Assembly (NCBI GenBank): GCA_031763025.1
Contig: JASSKH010000006.1
Location: 2,708,958-2,772,957 of the forward strand
Length of the DNA stretch: 64,000 nucleotides
Direction: 5' to 3'
Source: Macrocystis pyrifera
Taxonomy: Eukaryota > Sar > Phaeophyceae > Laminariales > Laminariaceae
The position numbers and the translations under genes are program-made. Shown piece by piece: positions 52,801 through 60,588 of the stretch. The notes beneath the pieces were generated by a model. The model searched no databases and had not been told where the DNA came from. It saw only the letters and a program-made list of their open reading frames with translations. Each line of letters opens with the position of its first letter. The stretch's first letter is position 1.

Positions 52801-55800
52801 ATCCTGATGTTCGATTCCGAGCCAGGCCCACCGGCATTAGCCCGGTGGCTGTTGGGTCCACGTGTCCCTGGAAGAAAAGCAATACCTCCATATTTGATTC
52901 CCAACGAAAACAATAACTCAACAACTTAGTTCGAATTATCTCAGCCGTGTCGCACTATTTCAGCTCATGCCCGAGCCTCGGTACAACAACAACCAACGCA
53001 GACAACCCCCCTTGCTCTTTCACGCTCTGGGCTGTCTTTTATATCCCACACGTATCGAAACATAGTCGGCCACTCACCGGCATGAGCAGTTTCTTTCTCT
53101 TCGGTGACCACCACTTCAGAGTCCAAATCTACAAGTAACGCGGCTTCGGTCTCGTCGGCGACGACAGTGTCCGCGGTTTCCACAACTGCGGCCGTCTCCA
53201 CTGGCTCCACCACCGCCCCGATCACCTCTACAGTGGTCGCCTCGGTCGGGTTCGTTGACTCGTCTTGGATCGTCGACGTCGATTCGGCGACATGGTCGTC
53301 GGGAAACGCTGCCGGCGCCGATTCGGTTGCGTCACTTGGCGCGGCAGCGGGGGCATCTTCAGCCACGATATCGTTCTCTACGGGCACTAGCAGGTACGTC
53401 GCGAAAGCGGCACGGAGACAGATGAGAGGGTTGAGCAGAGGCGTCACATGGTTGTCATCCTGTGCCAATGCTTCATTGATGGTTACAGTCTCGTCAAGTT
53501 GAAAGACAGCAACGCATAGAACGTGACGGGTTTCATGGTGTGGTTATGCAGCGGCGAGAAAGGCGATCGTGGACAAGGATGGATGGATGTCAGCTGGATT
53601 TCCCCAGATGTAGAGTGGTGGTTGTTCATTTTCGCGCCAACGACGTAATACAGTATTTTCGCTGGCCTGCGCAAAACGCAGTACCTATCGGCTACTGGAA
53701 CCGGCGCCGCACTTGGAAAATTTGACACAAGAAGCATGCACAAAAATCTACACTCGGCGCAATCGACCAAAATATCGTTGTCGAAATCGTTTGGCTGCGT
53801 TTATCCCATGCTGGATGAATGTACAATAACACGAGTAAACGACGTTGGTCTATTAACAGTCCATTCCAGCTGCACCTCGTACCTTATTTATAACTGTTCG
53901 GTACCTCACCAAGACAACTTCAAAAGAAACCTTCCTACTGCGGTAACCATCATAACATTTCAACCTCATTCACAACGATGACGGCATTTTCGTATCATCA
54001 AGTATTCTAAAGCGGGGATAAGCCTGCTTGAGCAGCATCGATTGGCGAATTTCCATCGAACACTCACCGGTACACGCATTTTTATCCTCCCTGCTGACCA
54101 CCTTGGCTTCTGTTTCAGGCTCCGCGACTTTCTCGGCTATTTCGGAGGCAAAAACTCCAACGGTGGCGACGGGCTCTTCGACCCCTTGTTGTTCGACCAC
54201 AGCCTCAACCGCCGTCGACTCCTCCTCGCCTGTGGGTAATGAGTCGCCCGCGGGCGATTCGAGTGATTCGTCGGTAGGAGCGGCACCCTCAGGTGGGGGT
54301 GCCGGGGCCGTCGGTATTTCTCGTTCGAGCACTGCGTCGATCTCCACGGCCTCCGTCTCTCGGTAGTCCCAGTCGTGTCGTTTGTTGTCGGAGCCGTCGA
54401 TCCCGCGGTAGAGTTTTCAGACGCGGCCTTCAGCACGAGGTCAGATGGGAGTCTTGGCGCAGGTTCAGGTTGCTCTTCAACCGCAGGATCCTCTCCTGCA
54501 AAAACGAGGGATAACGCAATGTGGGCGTCATCAACCCGTCAAAGTTGTACCGCTATCAGCTACAAGCATACTTCGTATCACTTGGTGGGCACCATGCGCG
54601 TCTCTTACCCTACTGTAAGTGCCAGGTATCCATTATCAACTTCGAGTTGAGGATGTAGAGCGTGGACTGTACACAAACATGATTCAGCAGTGGCCGCTGT
54701 ATGTATGAGCGACGAACGGAGCTACTTACCATACTCGAAGAAATTCTTGGCACCAAGGTTAAGTTTTTGCCCGGCTCCATGCCCTGGTGGGGTTGAAACC
54801 GGTTCCGCCGCATCTGTACGCCCTCGATCACCTACCCTCGTATCCTCATGGACAATCCCGCGCCCGAAAGACCTGACCAATTTATTACCATTCATATGTT
54901 CTCTTACAGCCCCCCCCCCCCCCTCCCCCCCAAAGAGTAAATTACAAACTATCAACACCAAGCTTGCGCACACGTAATAGATTACACTGTCAACCACGAG
55001 CCTCTTCAAAAACTCACCATCACCCGTAGTTTCCTCCCCCTTTCTTCGGCCACCACAACCTCCGTTTCAGGCTGCGCTTCTGCCTGCGCCTCGGCCTCGG
55101 TCTCATCGACGACGACGGTGTTCATGCCTCCCAGTGCTGGCGTAGGCTCTTTCACGTCAGACGGCTCCGCCGTGCCTCCAGCGACAGCTGGATCGTCGCA
55201 CCTCGACGATGATGGCCGGCACTCATCGTCCACGGAAGTAACGACCTCGACCTGGTGAGCCATGGCTGCTGGTACTTCTTCGATGGTCGCCTCGGTCTGC
55301 GCGGGCGTTGCCTCGTCCCGGGTCATCGAAGCTAACTCAGTGACAGAGGTTTCGGGTGCGGTCGCTGGTCCGGTTCCGAAGCATCGCTCGGTACGGCAGC
55401 GGATTGTTGGTCAACGATAAGGTCTTCTCCTGTGGACGCTGGGTGGGACAGGGCGCGGGCGTCATCGAAGGGCGGACATTTGATCAGCGACGCTTAATAA
55501 TAAACAAGATGAAACTACTTTTAGGGGGAGACTTGGTAGCATCGAGTCGGTAGCTTCCATCCGGAGGACGGCGGGTTGCCTGGTTTGCTCCTGCAGCAGG
55601 AAACAGCGCGTAAACGTGGGGCGAAGGACAGTGCTTGGTGCGAAGCGAGTTGAGCCCGACGTGCTAAACGCGACTTGTTGGGCGTTTTGTTTTCTCTCGC
55701 GGACAAGTGTATATGTTTATACCTTATCACGGAGAATATAGTGTCGTTAATGTATTCTGAACTCTACGCTGAGCGCTTCACTCAGGTCCTGGAAATCGTC

Positions 55801-58566
55801 CCCCCAACGAAATGATATAGCTAGAAAGAAAGCGTAAGAGATGGTAGAGAAGAAGAAGAAACGGAACGCGAAACTCGTAACACAGTTGGAAACAGTACAT
55901 ATGACAGCAGCTAAAAAAAACTAAGATGCTCGAATACGACTAGTAGTACAGTATTAAGAGCAGAACTGGGAATGCACCCACTCCAGACAAATAGAGACGT
56001 GAGAAAGTTGAAGCGGCAATGTGAAGTAAGGAACACGCCAAAAAAGAGGTTGCCAGCCATAGTTGATAGAGCTGTATGGGAGAAAGTAATAAGAGGGCGA
56101 GCTGGAATAAGGTAGGATGGTGTAGTTGAGAAAGTATGGAAGGATGTAGGAGGAAACCAAGAAGCCGTGATGTCCGCCAGGAAATTTGGGAGGTACAAGG
56201 CAGAAGTGGAAGAAAGGATAGAAAGAAGGGAAAGGCTAGCGCTAAGAAACAAGGTGGAATAGGGAAAACACTTAGATATAGGAGGGATTGAGGGAAGGAA
56301 TAGGAATGAAAACTTATTCGCACGGCTCAATGGACTACGCGAAAACGCTGAAACTGCGCTTTCGTGTAGGTGACCTGGACCTGCCAGAAAGAAGAAAGAG
56401 ATATACCAGTAGCCAGGAGGAGGACGAAGTAGATGCACAGATGTGCCCGTGTGGCAAAGCAATAGAAAGTAGAACTCACATTGTAGGAGCATGCGAAATA
56501 TACAAGGAGGAACGGGATGTGTTGGAAGAGGAGATGAGGGAAATAGACGAATGTGACATGGAGGATTTTGATATACTAGATAGCAACGCGAAAACGATCT
56601 CTATCCTAGGAGATAGATGGTGGCCACAGGCGGCCAAACAGGAAGGGGATAAGATTAGAAAAAAGTTCCTATAATTTGTAATATGTGAAAACAACGCAAT
56701 GAGCGCCCAATTGTTGGAGGTGTATCTATTAGGAGTAGGAACGGTGCTCCGTCTCGAAAGGGATGCGTGGGCAATGGTCAAATGACTAAGGCAAGCAACA
56801 AATGAGTACGCCCCCCCCCCCCCCCAAGTTGGGGTTTTTGAGACCGTCGAAGACGCTGACGAGTGAAGTATGGCATAGCATTAGGCATGAGGGAACGGGG
56901 CAAAAACGCACGACACACATGCCCGAAAACCTGACCCAATTCCCACATTATGCTTGGTTCTGTACTTCCTCTCAGACGCCGTGTTGGGCGGGTGTGAGTG
57001 GAACCAAGGTTTAATCCAGCCGCATAAATATCGTTTTGGAGCTGACTTTACGTCTCACGGCGATCTTTGTGTCTGTACGCAAGACACATTGCCAAGGGTA
57101 GGTGAGAGTCGTCCCGAATAGAAGTAACCTCGGCAATCATATGATTCCTTTCATCTGACAAGATAATTGCCAGGTATGTGATACCGAGGAGGCTAACTTG
57201 GATTACAATTGGACCATGGGGAGTCCAGTTGAATGCTCGCTGTCTCGTGAAATCAACAACGTAGCTACCCAGGCACACCCCCAGACACGTGAGCCATCGC
57301 AGTCAGAACAAGCGGTCCTGATAACTACATGCCTCCTTCTGCACAGGGGGGTTTTGTCAATGGATGTATGTATTTCACGCCCCCCTGGCAAGCAATGGAA
57401 CCGCTCGGAATGCTTCAGAAGAAAATCGAGCCATCCGGTTTCGCAGGCTCTATTTCAGCACGTTGAATTAGGGTGTGTATCATTATGCTGTAGCGACAAC
57501 AGTAGTAACCTAACTCAACCGTTGACCAGCTGCCGTTGACACGTCACGCTTCCTGCGGCAGGTACAGGCAGCCCGTTCACTCACAACCAAGAATATGGCG
57601 AAAAACTTCGATTAAAAAAACTCATGACAGAAAAAAATTGATCGGACGATTCATCGAACCATAAATAATCTTCTTTTGTTTCAGGATCTGCAAATATAAT
57701 TTTTTCGTGATCCCTTAGTCCTCGAATGCACCAAAACCCCCAGGTATTGCGATATTTTCAACACGGGAAGCGCCGTGGGCCAACCAAATATTTTTGGAAG
57801 CTGCCACTCGTCGGGTAGTTTTTTTTGTTTTTTCACAATAAATATCCGACCTGGGTGCAGTTCTAGCTTTGCCAACGAGCATCGTTCTAGACTGAATTAG
57901 GCTTGCACACGAGAGCAAACGAACCCGCCCGTGGGCCTAACAACCACAGAGTTACCTACATGCCTCAGTATTGATAGTAACTACGGCTGTTTTGTTTATT
58001 TGCTACCAGGTGTGTAACACCGGTGTTTATACACACGGCGGCCACGAGAGTACCGTGTGTACACATATAGACTATATTTGAGTTTCACCTGGAACAATTT
58101 GGTCCGCCCCAGTAGCCATCGCTGCTGCCGCCTGCTCTTCTACGTTTTCACCTCTCGTCGAGAATTGTTCCACGGACGAAGCTGTACCGCTAACAACCTC
58201 ACCATCCGCGGCTGATGTGGCTGCCTTTTCCTCTCGTACGATAACCCACTCGGCAGCGTCCTCGTCTGCCGCCTTGGTTTCCTCGCTGGTTTCGACTTTC
58301 GTATTGACGGTCGCGGCGGGTGCAACGGCGGTTTCGGATGAATCCGCCGGAGACTCGGGAGAGGACGCCGGAGGCGGCGTTGGTGGCGCGGACTCCGCGG
58401 TGTCGGAGTCGTTGTTCGTAGCCTTTGTTCTGTTAATGAGGGCCAACGGTGTGTTTACCGTGTCCTTGGGGGCGGGAGTAGTCGCGCTCAAGTCGTTCGC
58501 TGCGTTTCCCCTGGTCTGGTCTTGCACGGTTGGTGCGGCAACGTTGTCGGGGGTATCCACGTTCAT
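15710..58566 (-). CDS. Gene A: giant acidic repeat protein, 12-exon model
   Basis: Function unknown; I recognise no catalytic or binding domain. Exons, 5' to 3': 58566-58089, 55429-55018, 54495-54068, 53377-53078, 52594-52151, 45191-44760, 43324-20501, 20086-19946, 19523-19425, 18821-18504, 18086-17559, 16803-15710. Each has an AG acceptor and GT donor (mostly GTGAGT or GTGAGA); apart from exon 2 the junctions are phase 1 and internal exons are multiples of three, apart from exons 2 and 3. The ATG sits in CGCCATGA. The start has no hydrophobic signal peptide, so an intracellular protein is inferred. Composition is Val, Ala, Glu, Asp and Thr with almost no Trp or aromatics, suggesting long disordered or extended structure. 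Six frame breaks lie in exon 7. It is the upstream tandem neighbour of gene B and divergent from the AP-1 gamma gene. The exon set is well supported by phase; the intactness of the product is uncertain. Confidence 0.72.
16804..17558 (-). other. Gene A intron 11 (755 nt)
   Basis: Donor GTACGA at 17558 and acceptor AACCCTCCAG at 16804. No gene or repeat seen. Confidence 0.55.
17559..18086 (-). CDS. Gene A exon 11, 176 codons
   Basis: Acceptor CAGTGTCTGTAG|GAGAAGAA and donor TTCGAAG|GTACGATT are both phase 1; 528 nt, open throughout. It reads GEEKSTNEDLAAARMDYSAA near the start and closes DALASEFEG. It is Ala/Glu/Asp/Val rich, with three Cys and no hydrophobic segment. Part of it (MVIEAVVETVNKAP) resembles the closing part of the 77-residue module. 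Confidence 0.7.
18087..18503 (-). other. Gene A intron 10 (417 nt)
   Basis: Donor GTGAGT at 18503 and acceptor TGTCTGTAG at 18087. No gene or repeat seen. Confidence 0.55.
18504..18821 (-). CDS. Gene A exon 10, 106 codons
   Basis: The acceptor GACTCTCTCCAG|CGCAAAAC has a good pyrimidine tract; donor CCGCTG|GTGAGTGA. Both are phase 1; 318 nt, open. It reads AQNEIPEEAPPASVAV, then ...SVCSSLIPPAVDIDG and an acidic tail SGVERGVEAAAAEEDGLASAG. It lacks the regular 77-residue module. Confidence 0.65.
18822..19424 (-). other. Gene A intron 9 (603 nt)
   Basis: Donor GTGAGA at 19424 and acceptor CTCTCTCCAG at 18822. A TACCAGGTAC motif lies near 19084. Nothing else recognised. Confidence 0.5.
19425..19523 (-). 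CDS. Gene A exon 9, 33 codons
   Basis: The donor ACGCCG|GTGAGAGT is clear and phase 1. The acceptor is either GAAGCAG|CGGGG (19523) or GAAG|CAGCGG three bases earlier; both are phase 1 and leave a multiple of three (99 or 102 nt). It reads AGSVSFDDTDSDG then EPETKDTVVVDGVTNAG, an acidic segment like the other exons. The polypyrimidine tract before the acceptor is weak, so the 5' edge is less sure. Confidence 0.52.
19524..19945 (-). other. Gene A intron 8 (422 nt)
   Basis: Donor GTGAGA at 19945; acceptor CAG at 19524. It contains the perfect palindrome TACCAGGTACCTGGTA at 19769-19784. No coding signal. Confidence 0.5.
19769..19784. repeat. Perfect 16-bp palindrome TACCAGGTACCTGGTA
   Basis: The sequence equals its own reverse complement and lies in intron 8 of gene A. 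Half-sites occur elsewhere in non-coding sequence of the window. Confidence 0.85.
19946..20086 (-). CDS. Gene A exon 8, 47 codons
   Basis: Too short to stand out as an ORF. The acceptor CCTGTCCCACAG|TACCTGCG and donor TGCATTG|GTGAGAGG are both phase 1; 141 nt, open. It reads VPAEGRLVGEQHT, then EAAEAKIQVFSKPEAEVVG, closing ESAIACIG. The opening resembles exon 5 (VPAAEGESVADEQ), which supports common descent of the cassette exons. Confidence 0.62.
20087..20500 (-). other. Gene A intron 7 (414 nt)
   Basis: Donor GTGAGA at 20500 and acceptor TGTCCCACAG at 20087. Nothing else recognised. Confidence 0.55.
20501..43000 (-). repeat. Coding tandem array, ~693-bp (231-codon) trimer, gene A
   Basis: A plus-strand landmark (GTGTGGCATCC near CTCCATGGGAACAG) sits at 29595, 30288, 30981 and 31674, exactly 693 bp apart, and at 35102 and 36488, 1386 apart. 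To the left spacings are 687-690 bp. Within one unit I counted three modules of 77 residues each. Units at 29.6-32.3 kb are the most alike; those at the two ends of the exon are more divergent. Confidence 0.85.
20501..43324 (-). CDS. Gene A exon 7: 22.8-kb exon of tandem 77-residue modules
   Basis: The acceptor ATTCCCTGTAG|AAGACGAG opens in phase 1 (EDELVLEEPPPA) and the donor GGTTTG|GTGAGAGG closes in phase 1 after EESEAARFG. Length is 22,824 nt, exactly 7,608 codons. Most of it is a 77-residue module. Three variants (starting like VDVVETASTRDIDVE, VDVVDAVVIEGIDDE and VDAAASVVTKEIKEE) alternate as a 231-codon trimer; about 33 trimer lengths fit. The first ~1.3 kb is less regular. Frame breaks of class +2/-1 lie near 39295, 37850, 37612, 34850, 28856 and 21848; between them the minus frame stays open for up to 7.1 kb. 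The sense is minus because the frame joins the flanking exons in phase and the plus-strand frames are interrupted. Confidence 0.7.
43325..44759 (-). other. Gene A intron 6 (1,435 nt)
   Basis: Donor GTGAGT at 44759 and acceptor TTCCCTGTAG at 43325. It has several A/T homopolymers near 43610 and 44170-44290. No gene or recognised repeat. Confidence 0.55.
44760..45191 (-). CDS. Gene A exon 6, module exon
   Basis: Acceptor TTTCACCTGCAG|GCGATGAA and donor CAGTTG|GTGAGTGG are both phase 1; 432 nt, 144 codons, open throughout. It opens GDEHEAEDQPTA and closes EEEEAIPVG. It carries an Ala/Ser/Pro-rich first third, then Glu/Val-rich sequence with VVDAVVSKGTEAEAVVD, which matches the start of the 77-residue module. 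The next exon downstream is the giant one. Confidence 0.72.
47570..48330. repeat. Field of TAACATTATGTTA-like palindromes, left block
   Basis: Degenerate copies of TAACAxTATGTTAGTGTGTTAG occur every 60-130 bp, for example near 47660, 47710, 47875, 47925, 48005 and 48090. Each core is self-complementary (TAACAT/ATGTTA) and is often followed by GTGTTAG. Spacing is irregular, so this is a dispersed short element rather than a strict tandem array. Confidence 0.7.
48551..49010. repeat. 230-bp direct tandem duplication
   Basis: The stretch beginning CCAACGA at about 48552 recurs 230 bp later at 48782. CGACCCA...TAGT, CTCACACCTCGGTCGGTGA, ATGTGGCGTGGG and CCAGGCGTCT are shared in order and spacing. 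The copies differ by substitutions and small indels. No coding function seen. Confidence 0.75.
49370..50260. repeat. Field of TAACATAATGTTA-like palindromes, right block
   Basis: More copies of the same core, near 49460, 49590, 49635, 49925, 50050, 50095 and 50175, including several exact AACATAATGTTA. Both orientations occur, as expected for a palindrome. The block is separated from the left one by the 230-bp duplication and about 350 bp of other sequence. Confidence 0.7.
51110..51880. repeat. AT-rich ~10-bp-period satellite (TGATATCATG type)
   Basis: Repeated TGATATCATATGATATCATG-like words with a period near 10 bp, self-complementary on both strands. A more GC-rich patch at 51460-51560 reads TGACATGACAGGTCGTG, linking it to the satellite at 63.5 kb. 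A small relative lies at 46230-46480. Such arrays can fold into hairpins. Confidence 0.75.
52151..52594 (-). CDS. Gene A exon 5, module exon
   Basis: Acceptor GACTGCAG|TACCCGCC and donor GTGCTG|GTGAGTATCC are both phase 1; 444 nt, 148 codons, no stop. It opens VPAAEGESVADEQ and closes EVVVVAEDERDARAG. The 3' half resembles the 77-residue module of exon 7 (a VIVADEIEADI... start, a Glu/Asp-rich middle, then the EVVVVAE motif). The opening VPAAEG resembles that of exon 8. Confidence 0.72.
52595..53077 (-). other. Gene A intron 4 (483 nt)
   Basis: Donor GTGAGT at 53077 and acceptor GACTGCAG at 52595. Nothing else recognised. Confidence 0.55.
53078..53377 (-). CDS. Gene A exon 4, intact 100-codon module exon
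   Basis: Acceptor CCCGTAG|AGAACGAT and donor CATGCCG|GTGAGTGG are both phase 1, and the length is exactly 300 nt. It reads ENDIVAEDAPAA through SEVVVTEEKETAHAG without a stop. It opens and closes like exons 3, 5 and 6 (acidic opening; Glu-Val-Val-Val before the donor), so it is the shortest clean example of the duplicated exon. Confidence 0.72.
53378..54067 (-). other. Gene A intron 3 (690 nt)
   Basis: Donor GTGAGT at 54067 and acceptor CCGTAG at 53378. I see no coding sequence or repeat in it. Confidence 0.55.
54068..54495 (-). CDS. Gene A exon 3, module exon with 2-nt insertion
   Basis: The acceptor TTTTTGCAG|GAGAGGATCC opens in phase 1 as GEDPAVEEQPEP, and the donor ACCG|GTGAGTGT closes in phase 1 after REDKNACTG. 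Length 428 nt is 3n+2. Near 54355-54362 the sense strand reads GAGAGACGG where related exons have GAGACG, so a two-base AG duplication explains the excess. Upstream of it the frame reads NDTTGTTE, downstream it reads TEAVEIDAVLE. The exon is otherwise typical: acidic, no hydrophobic segment, with a stretch related to the 77-residue module near its 3' end. Confidence 0.6.
54496..55017 (-). other. Gene A intron 2 (522 nt)
   Basis: Donor GTGAGT at 55017 and acceptor TTTTTGCAG at 54496. It includes a C-rich run (14 C, T, 6 C, about 54910-54930). No gene seen. Confidence 0.55.
55018..55429 (-). CDS. Gene A exon 2, damaged module exon
   Basis: The acceptor at CCACAG|GAGAAGAC opens in phase 1 with GEDLIVDQQS, closely like the openings of exons 3 and 6. 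After about 20 codons that frame hits a stop; the module-like reading (TGPATAPETSVTEL..., then ...ETEVVVAEERGRK) is in another frame, a shift of class -1/+2 near 55385-55395. The GTGAGT donor at 55017 is phase 0 in that second frame, unlike all its neighbours. The exon length (412 nt) is not a multiple of three. An alternative acceptor at GGACCAG|CGACC would enter the second frame in phase 1, but it has a poor pyrimidine tract. It may be skipped or dead. Confidence 0.4.
55918..56805 (+). mobile_element. Decayed LINE (non-LTR retrotransposon) 3' end
   Basis: Plus-strand conceptual frames give TTSSTVLRAELGMHPLQTN, KKRLPAIVDRAVWEKV and VEKVWKDVGGNQEAV. Downstream is a Cys-rich segment, MCPCGKAIESRTHIVGACE, of the C-x-C-G...H...C kind found at the C-terminus of many LINE reverse transcriptases, and then a tail ending at TGA 56803. 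The coding frame is broken by a TAG (near 56115), a further TAG (near 56260), a frame change near 56305 and more stops near 56673. It therefore cannot encode a full protein, and the polymerase catalytic region is absent. It lies antisense inside intron 1 of gene A. Confidence 0.75.
56811..56825 (+). repeat. C homopolymer after the LINE remnant
   Basis: An uninterrupted run of about 15 C lies 6 bases past the last LINE stop codon, followed by AAGTTGGGG. It may be part of the element's 3' untranslated end. Length in a homopolymer this long is unreliable. Confidence 0.7.
58089..58566 (-). CDS. Gene A exon 1 (N-terminus)
   Basis: Starts at the ATG (protein starts MNVDTPDNVAAP) and gives 159 codons plus one base, ending VPG|GTGAAA, a phase-1 donor at 58088. 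The encoded segment is Ala, Thr, Pro, Ser, Glu and Asp rich, with a Pro-rich stretch (around residues 61-70) and a small EWVIVREEK patch. There is no signal peptide or membrane segment. It lacks the 77-residue module found in later exons, so it is a distinct N-terminal region. Confidence 0.75.
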
Positions 58567-60416
58567 GGCGATTTCCAGGTCGTCGTCGTGATGGACGTGG
58601 CGATAGTGATCGAGGTTATTTTCTTGGTTTGTTGACCTTGCCGCTAGTTCCTGTCACCGGCGTTAACGTGGTTGCCAGGCAGCACTTCTTGTAATAGTTT
58701 AGTAGTAGTCCGTAAGAGAAAGAAGCGAAAGCACCGCTTCGGAATCCTATTTTCACGAGGCAACGGCAAGGCCAAGGGCAGGGGAAAGGGCGGGGGCAAG
58801 GGCAAGGGCGAGGGCAAGGGGAAAGGGGAAATGGAAAAAAGGCGCGCGGAGGGAGGGCATCAGATCATGAGCACCTGTAAAAAAACACTGGGGACGGTCC
58901 AGTTTAATGAAATAGAGACAGTGTATTGAATCTTAGTATTGGAGATCAATGGATGAAATAATAAGTTCTCTCGATCTCGAAGCGTCTACGGTGGCTACAA
59001 TATTATTCGCACTTCATTCAGTGGCGGGAGAAGGTAGGTGCTTGCCCGACGCTGCGAGGCAGTAAAATCACCGCGCTTCGTGACTCCCTGGGGTGCGCTA
59101 AGCAAGGGGGCAACGGGTGGCACTCGAGAGCTCGAGAGCTCCACCGTGTCGAGCGTGCTCGGCAAAACATTATGAGCCGTTCAAGTTTTCATTTGTAACT
59201 ACTCTACAGCGGCAGTGCATACAGCAGTAGTACGTACTGTAGAACTAGAACAAATGCTACACAAATATCTACACTATACATACACTATACTGTCTATATA
59301 CCATATATTCAATAACAAAGAACCTGGTAGTCAGAACTGACCCAATGGCAGCCAGACGAGAGGCTCGGCCTACCGCGCGCGCTGCATTTGAAAGGGGATC
59401 GATCGCGCTGCGGTCGCGTGGTCTGGCACACGTGCCAAGCTATCTATTGCAAAGAACGCTTCTAATCTCGGATCCGCTACGTGCAAAATGTGAGACCGAT
59501 CGACCTCTTGTCCTATTATACCTGGTACCTACGTGCTTGCTGTGCACGCTACAGGCACTCAACAAGCGTTAGGATAGCATACGGGAGTCTCACCGCCGTT
59601 GGAAAATATCTACGGCGTATGTAGAACTGTTGGCTGTACAGCCTTGGGGTATACTACAACTACTATCAACACTATCGCGTTGTATGCAAGCTCGGCAGCG
59701 TAAAGCCAGGCGGGACCAGCGAACGCGAGAGAGAAAAAGACAGACCAGAAAACAGCTCACCTCAGAACAAGTGCGAGAGTGCGCGCGAGACACCGCGGTT
59801 TGTCACACCAGCCCCGCCTGCCCGCGTGGTATTGTAAATGCATTTATCACTTCTCGTATCATCAGCGTCATCAGTGACCTCACAAAAACTGCTGTACAGA
59901 TCTCCGGTTTCATCCTCCTGGTCAAAACGAGCCTACATAAATATATCTAGGTTTAAAAGTTAACTCAGAAGGCAGAGAAGAAGGCGCAACTTTCGTATCT
60001 TGCTGTTAATGTGAAAATCGCGCCGCACTTTCTTCCCCTAGCTCCGGATAAGTACCCCATACTTTTTACATTGAACTCCCTGCTGCTGCTCGACGACGAG
60101 AGTTCTTCTCCGATCAGGGGGAGCGCATCTGATAGCGGAAGATTGAGAGGTGCTGGCGGGTTTCGGGTTGAGCGTGCAGACGGGAACACGAAGAAGGAGC
60201 CAACTCGCTAGCTTCCCAGCGCACAACCTGCCCTTTGGTTGGTGGCATCATCGCCTTGTGTTCTGTCCGCGCCTCCGCCCTCATCCGTTTTCATAAGAAA
60301 CGAAGAACTGGAATCAGATCAGCGAACCAAACGGAGCAGCGGCTGTTCCCTGAGCGTGCGTTGGCCCGGGACGCCTGTGCTCGCCGTAGTGGGTATAGAA
60401 GGGGAATAATAGAGCC
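58567..60416. promoter_or_regulatory. Divergent intergenic region between gene A and AP1G
   Basis: This region of 1,850 bp separates the two start codons and must contain both 5' UTRs and promoters. I see no convincing TATA box for either gene. It contains a G-rich tract (58767-58837), a TA-rich stretch (59270-59310, repeated CACTATA/TATACTG) and one ACCTGGTA motif at 59519. No coding sequence is supported. Confidence 0.45.
58767..58837 (+). promoter_or_regulatory. G-rich tract upstream of gene A, potential G-quadruplex
   Basis: The plus strand has a run of GGGCAAGGGCGAGGGCAAGG type, with many GGG or GGGG blocks separated by 1-5 bases, 200-270 bp upstream of the gene A ATG (C-rich on the gene A sense strand). 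The spacing satisfies the usual G-quadruplex pattern. A regulatory role is inference. Confidence 0.5.
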
Positions 60417-60588
60417 ATGTCGATCAAGCTGCGGGAGCTCATCCGGGCGGTGCGTGCGTGCAAAACCGCCGCAGAGGAGCGAGGGGTGGTGGCTCAGGAA
60501 TGTGCGCGCATCCGCACCGCCTTCAAAGAGGAGGACATCGAGTTCAGGAATAGGAACGTCGCCAAGCTTCTTTTCATCCATATGCTCG
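60417..60588 (+). CDS. AP1G: AP-1 complex subunit gamma (gamma-adaptin), exon 1
   Basis: The first 57 codons encode [20 protein letters not shown], then a segment with [15 protein letters not shown] and [13 protein letters not shown]. This matches the N-terminus of gamma-adaptins, where IRLRELIR...EECAAIR...FRE.D...RNVAKLL..HMLG is strongly conserved (alpha-adaptins differ here). Gamma-adaptin is the large trunk subunit of the AP-1 clathrin adaptor, acting at the trans-Golgi network and endosomes in cargo sorting. The exon ends CATATGCTCG|GTGAGTGC, a phase-1 donor just before the position of the conserved Tyr-Pro-x-His-Phe. I could not find the next exon in the remaining 3.4 kb, so the gene is partial here. 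It is divergent from gene A, with 1.85 kb between the ATGs. Confidence 0.9.

Larger units (their letters stand above)
55430..58088 (-). other. Gene A intron 1 (2,659 nt)
   Basis: Donor G|GTGAAA and acceptor CCACAG|GAG. It contains the LINE 3' remnant (55918-56805) with its adjacent C run (about 56811-56825), and a TACCAGGT motif at 58004. The remainder shows no coding signal that I can support. Confidence 0.55.

Noticed and set aside
55911..56492. A minus-strand open frame with hydrophobic, membrane-like sequence
   Set aside because: It is the complement of the AG-rich LINE remnant; the hydrophobic residues come from CTT/TTC complements of Lys/Glu codons.
1..58566. A single gene covering both repeat regions
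   Set aside because: Gene A has a terminal exon ending in TAG at 15710 in phase with exon 11. The acceptor at 12953 into the gene B array is phase 0, whereas gene A donors are phase 1, so joining them would break the frame.
58672..58929. A short plus-strand frame with Gly-Lys repeats
   Set aside because: It is the translation of the G-rich tract upstream of gene A; there is no support beyond the repeat.
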